Position numbers and translations under genes: made by a program. A model generated the notes under the pieces. It worked only from the letters and a program-made list of their open reading frames with translations, did no database searches and had not been told where the DNA came from. A DNA stretch of 10,676 nucleotides, from the NCBI GenBank assembly GCA_019347995.1, contig JAHWKH010000045.1, positions 1 through 10,676 on the forward strand, read 5' to 3'. Position 1 is the first letter of the stretch, and each line of letters begins with the position of its first letter. Source of the DNA: Gemmatimonadota bacterium (lineage in GTDB: Bacteria > Gemmatimonadota > Gemmatimonadetes > Longimicrobiales > UBA6960). This document shows, in pieces, positions 7,101 through 10,676 of this stretch.

Positions 7101-7137
7101 CGAGCCGGCGAAGTGCCGGGGCGGTTGACACGCCCCT
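7091..7137. repeat. Nested, co-centred inverted repeat in the divergent promoter region
   Basis: The outer arms are GGGGCGTCAA (7091-7100) and TTGACACGCCCC (7126-7137): ten pairs with a two-base bulge (CA, 7130-7131) on the right. The inner arms CCGGC (7106-7110) and GCCGG (7116-7120) pair perfectly around GAAGT. Both dyads centre on base 7113. It separates lysC from the cupin operon, so it cannot be a terminator for either. Each outer arm includes an outward-facing TTGAC box. An operator shared by both promoters, or a cruciform, is the reading I favour. Confidence 0.6.
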
Positions 7138-7154
7138 CGCCGGGCCGCCCATTG
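7126..7154 (+). promoter_or_regulatory. Possible promoter of the cupin-SDR-ilvE operon
   Basis: TTGACA (7126-7131) is a perfect -35 box. The best positioned -10 after 17 bases is CCATTG, a poor match, so the assignment rests on the -35, the position about 90 bases before the cupin start and the symmetry with the opposing lysC promoter. An activator, or a different sigma factor, may be needed. Confidence 0.3.
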
Positions 7155-7220
7155 CCTCCCCCGCTGGCCGGCGCCCCTGCGCGCCCGGCGAGCCGGAGTC
7201 CCGACAACCCGAGAGGAGCC

Positions 7221-7607
7221 ATGAGCCCGAGTGGCGTGCGCCATTTCGCGTGGGAGAAGATCCCCCTGGAGCCCGTGACCGACCAGCTGTCCCGCAAGCT
7301 GGTGACCGGCGAGCGGATGATGCTCGCCCAGGTCTTCCTGAAGAAGGGCTGCGTCGTGCCGAAGCACAGCCACGACAACGAGCAGCTCACCTACATCCTG
7401 GAGGGCGCCCTGCACTTCTGGCTCGGGGAGGACGGGAGCGAGGAGATCGTGGTGCGGGCCGGCGAGGTGCTCCACATTCCCGGCAACGTTCCCCACAAGG
7501 CGAAGGCCCTGGAGGACACGCTGGACGTGGACGTGTTCAGCCCCCCGCGGGCGGACTGGCTGGACGGCTCGGACAGCTACTTCCACACGACCGAGGGCGA
7601 GGGCTGA
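7221..7607 (+). CDS. Cupin-2 domain protein, KdgF-like
   Basis: A 128-residue single-domain cupin with a full metal site. Motif 1 is GCVVPKHSHDNEQ (43-55) with ligands H49, H51 and E54 or Q55. Motif 2 is GEVLHIPGNVPH (81-92) with H92. After the barrel comes DVDVFSPPRADWL (102-114). The D-x-F-x-P-P-R pattern (D104, F106, R110) is typical, as I recall, of KdgF-like cupins, which open unsaturated uronic acid rings during pectin and alginate breakdown. No uronate pathway genes are visible here, so the substrate may differ. The ATG is preceded by GAGAGGAGCC, a strong ribosome binding site. Only one base separates its stop from the SDR start, so the two are cotranscribed and probably work on one pathway. 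Confidence 0.9.
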   Translation: MSPSGVRHFAWEKIPLEPVTDQLSRKLVTGERMMLAQVFLKKGCVVPKHSHDNEQLTYILEGALHFWLGEDGSEEIVVRAGEVLHIPGNVPHKAKALEDTLDVDVFSPPRADWLDGSDSYFHTTEGEG

Positions 7608-7608
7608 C

Positions 7609-8400
7609 GTGGACCTGGGGCTGAAGGGAAAGGTCGCGATCGTGGCGGCGTCGAGCCGCGGGCTCGGCCGCGCGGTGGCCGAGGAGCTGGCGAGGGAGGG
7701 CTGCCATCTGGTGATGTGCGCCCGCAGCGAGGGGCCGCTGCGCGAGGCGCGGGACGCCGTCGCCGCCGGCGCCGAGGGGCGCGTCGTGGCCGTGCCCGCC
7801 GACCTGACGGAGCAGGCGGGCATTGACGCGGTGCTGGAGACGGCGGAGCAGGAGCACGGCCGCGTGGACATCCTGCTCACCAACACGGGGGGGCCGCCGC
7901 CGGGGCCGTTCGAGGCCCACGACGACGCGGCGTGGGAGAAGGCGGTGCGCCAGAACCTCTTCAGCGTCATCCGCCTGATCCGCGGGGTGCTGCCGGGCAT
8001 GAAGGAGCGCGGCTGGGGCCGGATCCTCAACGTCACGTCCATCGCGGTGAAGGAGCCCGTGGACGGACTCGTCCTCTCCAACAGCATCCGGGCCGGAGTG
8101 ACCGGGCTCGCCCGGACGCTGGCCAACGAGGCGGGGCCGCACGGCGTCACCGTGAACAACCTCATGCCCGGCTACACGCGCACCGAGCGCCTGGACGAGC
8201 TGGCCGCGAAGCGCGCCTCCGGCGGCGACGTCTCCGAGGAGGAGGTCTTCCGCTCCTGGGAGGAGGGCACGCCGCTGCGCCGCGTCGGTGAGCCCCGGGA
8301 GTTCGCCGCGGTGGCGGCCTTCCTCGCGTCGGAGCGCGCCAGCTTCGTCACCGGCCAGTCCATCGCCGTCGACGGCGGGCGCGCCGGCTACCTCCTGTGA
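7609..8400 (+). CDS. Atypical short-chain dehydrogenase/reductase (BKR-like), catalytic Tyr and Lys replaced
   Basis: A 263-residue Rossmann protein of SDR length and order. The cofactor motif reads AASSRGLG (13-20), with Ala14 for the first glycine of TGxxxGxG. The NNAG motif reads TNTG (91-94). N116 and S144 of the catalytic tetrad remain, but the YxxxK positions, 13 and 17 residues after the serine, hold S157 and R161 (LSNSIRAGVTGLARTLA). GQSIAVDGG near the C-terminus is normal. Such departures are, from memory, a known trait of a BKR-like SDR subgroup (CDD cd05344 type), so this is a subfamily property, not decay of one gene. Whether it is an oxidoreductase is open; it may do different chemistry or only bind a nucleotide. 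It starts with GTG, with GAGGG about five bases upstream. Confidence 0.92.
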   Translation: MDLGLKGKVAIVAASSRGLGRAVAEELAREGCHLVMCARSEGPLREARDAVAAGAEGRVVAVPADLTEQAGIDAVLETAEQEHGRVDILLTNTGGPPPGPFEAHDDAAWEKAVRQNLFSVIRLIRGVLPGMKERGWGRILNVTSIAVKEPVDGLVLSNSIRAGVTGLARTLANEAGPHGVTVNNLMPGYTRTERLDELAAKRASGGDVSEEEVFRSWEEGTPLRRVGEPREFAAVAAFLASERASFVTGQSIAVDGGRAGYLL

Positions 8401-8420
8401 CGACCGGAAAGGATGGACCC

Positions 8421-9353
8421 ATGGCCAGCACGTTTCCCGAGGGCGAGTGGATCTGGAAGGACGGGGAGTTCGTGGCGTGGAGGGACGCCACCGTCCACCT
8501 GCTGTCGACCGCCGTGCAGTTCGGCAGCTCCATCTTCGAAGGCGTCCGCTGCTACGAGACGCCGCGCGGGCCGGCCATCTTCCGGCTGAAGGAGCACATC
8601 CGCCGCCTCTTCGACTCGTGCACGACGTACCGCATGCGCCCGCCGTACGAGGCGGCCGAGCTCGTCGACGCCGCCGTCGAGACCGTGCGCAGGAACGGCA
8701 TCGCCAGCGGCTACGTGCGTCCCATGGTCCTGCGGGGCTACGGGGCGCCGGGCCTGGACTCCCGCGGCAGCCCCATCGAAACGTGGATCGCGGCGTGGCC
8801 GTGGGGCACCTACCTGGGCGCCGACGCGCTGGAGCAGGGCGTGGACGTGGCGGTCAGCTCGTGGTGGCGCGCCCATCCCAACATGTACCCCATGAGCTCC
8901 AAGGCCGCCGGCCATTACAACGGGGCCCAGCTCATGAAGGCGCAGGCGTACGCCGACGGATACGCGGACGCCATCGCCCTGGGGCCGGGCGGCCTGGTGA
9001 GCGAGGGCAGCGGGATGAACGTCTTCCTGGTGCGGGACGGCCGTCTGATCACGCCGTTCCTGGACGCCACGTCGCTGGCGGGCATCACGCGCGACGCGGT
9101 GCTCACCCTCGCCCGGGAGGACATGGGCCTGGAGGTGCGCGAGCAGTTCGTGCCGCGCGAGTCCCTCTACACGGCCGACGAGATCTTCTATACGGGGACG
9201 GCCACCGAGATCACGCCCATCCGCAGCGTGGACCGGATCGAGATCGGATCGGGCAAGGCCGGCCCCGTGACCCGGGAGCTCCAGAAGCGCTTCTGGGGCA
9301 TCGCCCGGGGCGAGGCGGAGGATACGCGGGGGTGGCTCACGCCCGTGGGGTGA
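8421..9353 (+). CDS. ilvE: Branched-chain amino acid aminotransferase
   Basis: A 310-residue class IV PLP aminotransferase, swapping the amino group between glutamate and the 2-oxo acids of leucine, isoleucine and valine. Key sites: FGSSIFEGVRCYETPRGPAIF (34-54), RLKEHIRRLF (55-64), the PLP lysine K161 in SSKAAGHYNGAQLMK, EGSGMNVF (195-202) and FYTGTATEITPI (256-267). The sequence EGSGMN carries Met where many family members have Glu. Length and motifs fit IlvE better than D-amino acid transaminase or aminodeoxychorismate lyase. I chose the ATG at 8421 because AAAGGA lies seven bases upstream. A GTG at 8397 overlapping the SDR stop would add eight residues. The gap to the SDR is 20 bases, so this is the third gene of the operon. 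Confidence 0.93.
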   Translation: MASTFPEGEWIWKDGEFVAWRDATVHLLSTAVQFGSSIFEGVRCYETPRGPAIFRLKEHIRRLFDSCTTYRMRPPYEAAELVDAAVETVRRNGIASGYVRPMVLRGYGAPGLDSRGSPIETWIAAWPWGTYLGADALEQGVDVAVSSWWRAHPNMYPMSSKAAGHYNGAQLMKAQAYADGYADAIALGPGGLVSEGSGMNVFLVRDGRLITPFLDATSLAGITRDAVLTLAREDMGLEVREQFVPRESLYTADEIFYTGTATEITPIRSVDRIEIGSGKAGPVTRELQKRFWGIARGEAEDTRGWLTPVG

Positions 9354-9362
9354 GGCGCGTCG

Positions 9363-9398
9363 GCTCCGCGACGCCGGCTGAACGGCCGGTGGCGGAGC
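9363..9398. terminator. Bidirectional terminator-like stem-loop between ilvE and ggt
   Basis: A seven-pair outer stem (GCTCCGC 9363-9369 with GCGGAGC 9392-9398), a two-base bulge, a C-G and a G-U pair, then five pairs (CCGGC 9374-9378 with GCCGG 9385-9389) close a six-base loop. It begins nine bases past the ilvE stop and ends 13 bases before the stop of the convergent ggt. No T-run follows on either strand, so termination is inferred from position and stem strength. Confidence 0.6.
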
Positions 9399-9411
9399 GC
9401 CCGCGTGGGGC

Positions 9412-10676
9412 TCAGTGCCCGGCCGCACCCGAGTCGGGATTGCGCGCGTCCGGCGCGCCCACCCGCTCACCGGTGCTCGGATCGACCATGATGGAGTGCG
9501 CGAGGCCCTGCCGCCCCCGCACCCGGACCGTGTGCCCCATGCCCTCCAGCATCCGCACGATGGCGTAGGGCAGCCCTTCCTCCTCCAGCGACACCACGTC
9601 GGGAAGCCACTGGTGGTGGATGCGCGGCGCGTCCACCGCCTCCTGGATGCCCATCCCGAACTCGGTGATGTTGAGGATCACCTGGAGCACGGTGTTGATG
9701 ATGGTGCGGCCGCCGGGGCTCCCGACCACCGCCACCAGCTCGCCGTCCCGGGCCACGATGGACGGCGTCATGCTGGAGAGCATCCGCTGTCCCGGCCGGG
9801 CCAGGTTGGGGCGCGTACCGATGAGCCCCTGCTCGTTGGTGAGGCCGGGCCGGGCGTTGAAGTCCCCCATCTCGTTGTTGAGCAGGAAGCCGGCACCGGG
9901 CACCGTGATGCCGGAGCCGAAGCCCTGCTCCAGCGTGTAGGTGACCGAGACCGCCATGCCGTCGCCGTCCACCACCGAGTAGTGCGTGGTCTCGGGGCTC
10001 TCGGGGCTCATGGCCACGTCGGCGACCCGGGACGTCGACGCCTGCTCCGGGTCGATGGTCTCCCTGAGCCCGGCCGCGTGCTCCTCGCTGGTCAGCCAGT
10101 GAACGGGAACGTCGACGTAGTCGGGGTCGGCGAGGTGGAGCGCGCGGTCGCGGTAGGCGCGCCGCATGGCCTCCACCAGGTGGTGCAGGTAGGGCGCGCT
10201 GTTGTGCCCCATGGCGTCGAGGTCGAAGCCCTCAAGGATGTTGAGCATCTCCGCCACGGCGACGCCGCCCGACGAGGGGGGCGGCATCGAGATGATCTCG
10301 AAGCCCCGGAACCCGCTCCGGATGGGGGCGCGCTCGCGAGCCTGGTAGCGGGCCAGGTCGTCCTCGGTGATCAGGCCACCGCCCCGCCGCATCTCCGCGG
10401 CGAGGAGCCGCGCCGTCTCGCCCCGGTAGAACCCGTCGGCGCCGTCGCGCATGATGCGCTCGAGGGTGCGCGCCAGGTCGGGCTGCCGGTGCACGTCGCC
10501 GGGCGCGTAGGGGGTGCCCGACCTGGAGAAGGCCTCCACCGTGGCGTCGTAGCCCTTCGAGCGGGCGTCCTCGATGAGGCGTTCCAGGCTGCGGGCCTGC
10601 CTCTCCGTCAGGCGGTAGCCGTCCCCGGCCAGCGACACTGCCGGGTAGACCAGGCGCTCCCAGTTGACCGCGCCGT
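9412..10676 (-). CDS. ggt: Gamma-glutamyltransferase, N-terminus beyond the window
   Basis: About 420 C-terminal residues of a gamma-glutamyltransferase are visible. The frame is open to the right edge (upstream in-frame residues include NWERLVYPAVSLAGDG, a normal family segment), so the gene is truncated by the window; roughly 150 residues including any signal peptide are missing. The protein is made as a precursor that cuts itself; the nucleophile is the first Thr of ETTHYSVVD (codon 9988-9990). Other visible motifs are MPPPSSGG in the large subunit, and VTYTLEQGFGSG, LLNNEMGDF with the gamma-Glu-binding Asp, SSMTPSIV and GSPGGR in the small subunit. A bacterial-type lid loop (NARPGLTNEQGLIG region) seems present. 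It is normally periplasmic and hydrolyses or transfers gamma-glutamyl groups from glutathione and peptides. Confidence 0.95.
   Translation of the reverse strand, partial: GAVNWERLVYPAVSLAGDGYRLTERQARSLERLIEDARSKGYDATVEAFSRSGTPYAPGDVHRQPDLARTLERIMRDGADGFYRGETARLLAAEMRRGGGLITEDDLARYQARERAPIRSGFRGFEIISMPPPSSGGVAVAEMLNILEGFDLDAMGHNSAPYLHHLVEAMRRAYRDRALHLADPDYVDVPVHWLTSEEHAAGLRETIDPEQASTSRVADVAMSPESPETTHYSVVDGDGMAVSVTYTLEQGFGSGITVPGAGFLLNNEMGDFNARPGLTNEQGLIGTRPNLARPGQRMLSSMTPSIVARDGELVAVVGSPGGRTIINTVLQVILNITEFGMGIQEAVDAPRIHHQWLPDVVSLEEEGLPYAIVRMLEGMGHTVRVRGRQGLAHSIMVDPSTGERVGAPDARNPDSGAAGH

Noticed and set aside
5577..7607. A 676-codon plus-strand open frame antisense to lysC and running into the cupin frame
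   Set aside because: Its first part is the mirror of lysC, with His/Arg/Gly-rich low-complexity sequence. Only the last 128 codons are the real cupin. Long false frames are expected at this GC content.
8397..8420. An ilvE start at the GTG overlapping the SDR stop
   Set aside because: The ATG at 8421 has AAAGGA at ideal spacing and matches the usual family N-terminus.
1..10676. Mobile elements, CRISPR arrays, tRNA or rRNA genes, toxin-antitoxin pairs
   Set aside because: No transposase or integrase motifs, no spaced direct repeats, no tRNA cloverleaf and no rRNA-like segments were seen on either strand.

Overview
This is a very GC-rich bacterial chromosomal segment with tightly packed genes and frequent GTG starts. 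Two features suggest Acidobacteriota or, more likely, Gemmatimonadota: a PadR-type regulator translationally coupled to a large MacB/FtsX-like permease of the ADOP type, and several small lipoproteins and a zinc-ribbon membrane protein of no recognised family. The phylum is an inference from gene style; there is no rRNA or other marker in the window.

Layout. A run of minus-strand genes reads leftwards from about 7.1 kb to the left edge: aspartate kinase (lysC), methionine-R-sulfoxide reductase (msrB), two overlapping lipoprotein genes, NAD-type isocitrate dehydrogenase, a zinc-ribbon two-helix membrane protein, a small hairpin, then padR and an ADOP-type permease cut by the left edge. From 7.2 to 9.35 kb a compact plus-strand operon carries a KdgF-like cupin, an atypical short-chain dehydrogenase and a branched-chain aminotransferase (ilvE). 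A strong stem-loop separates ilvE from a convergent gamma-glutamyltransferase (ggt) whose N-terminus lies beyond the right edge.

How the genes fit together. Most are housekeeping metabolism: entry to the aspartate family (lysC), TCA cycle (isocitrate dehydrogenase), branched-chain amino acids (ilvE), protein repair (msrB) and gamma-glutamyl peptide metabolism (ggt). The 201-base gap between lysC and the cupin operon is a divergent promoter region. It holds a nested, co-centred inverted repeat whose two outer arms contain outward-facing TTGAC -35-like boxes, the most striking non-coding structure here.

Novelty. I see no phage, transposon, CRISPR, toxin-antitoxin or obvious defence system. The most promising items are the cupin plus catalytically degenerate SDR pair, the nested dyad in front of it, the 140-base same-strand overlap of two lipoprotein genes, and the substitutions in the predicted lysine site of LysC. 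No stretch above about 200 bases lacks a gene.
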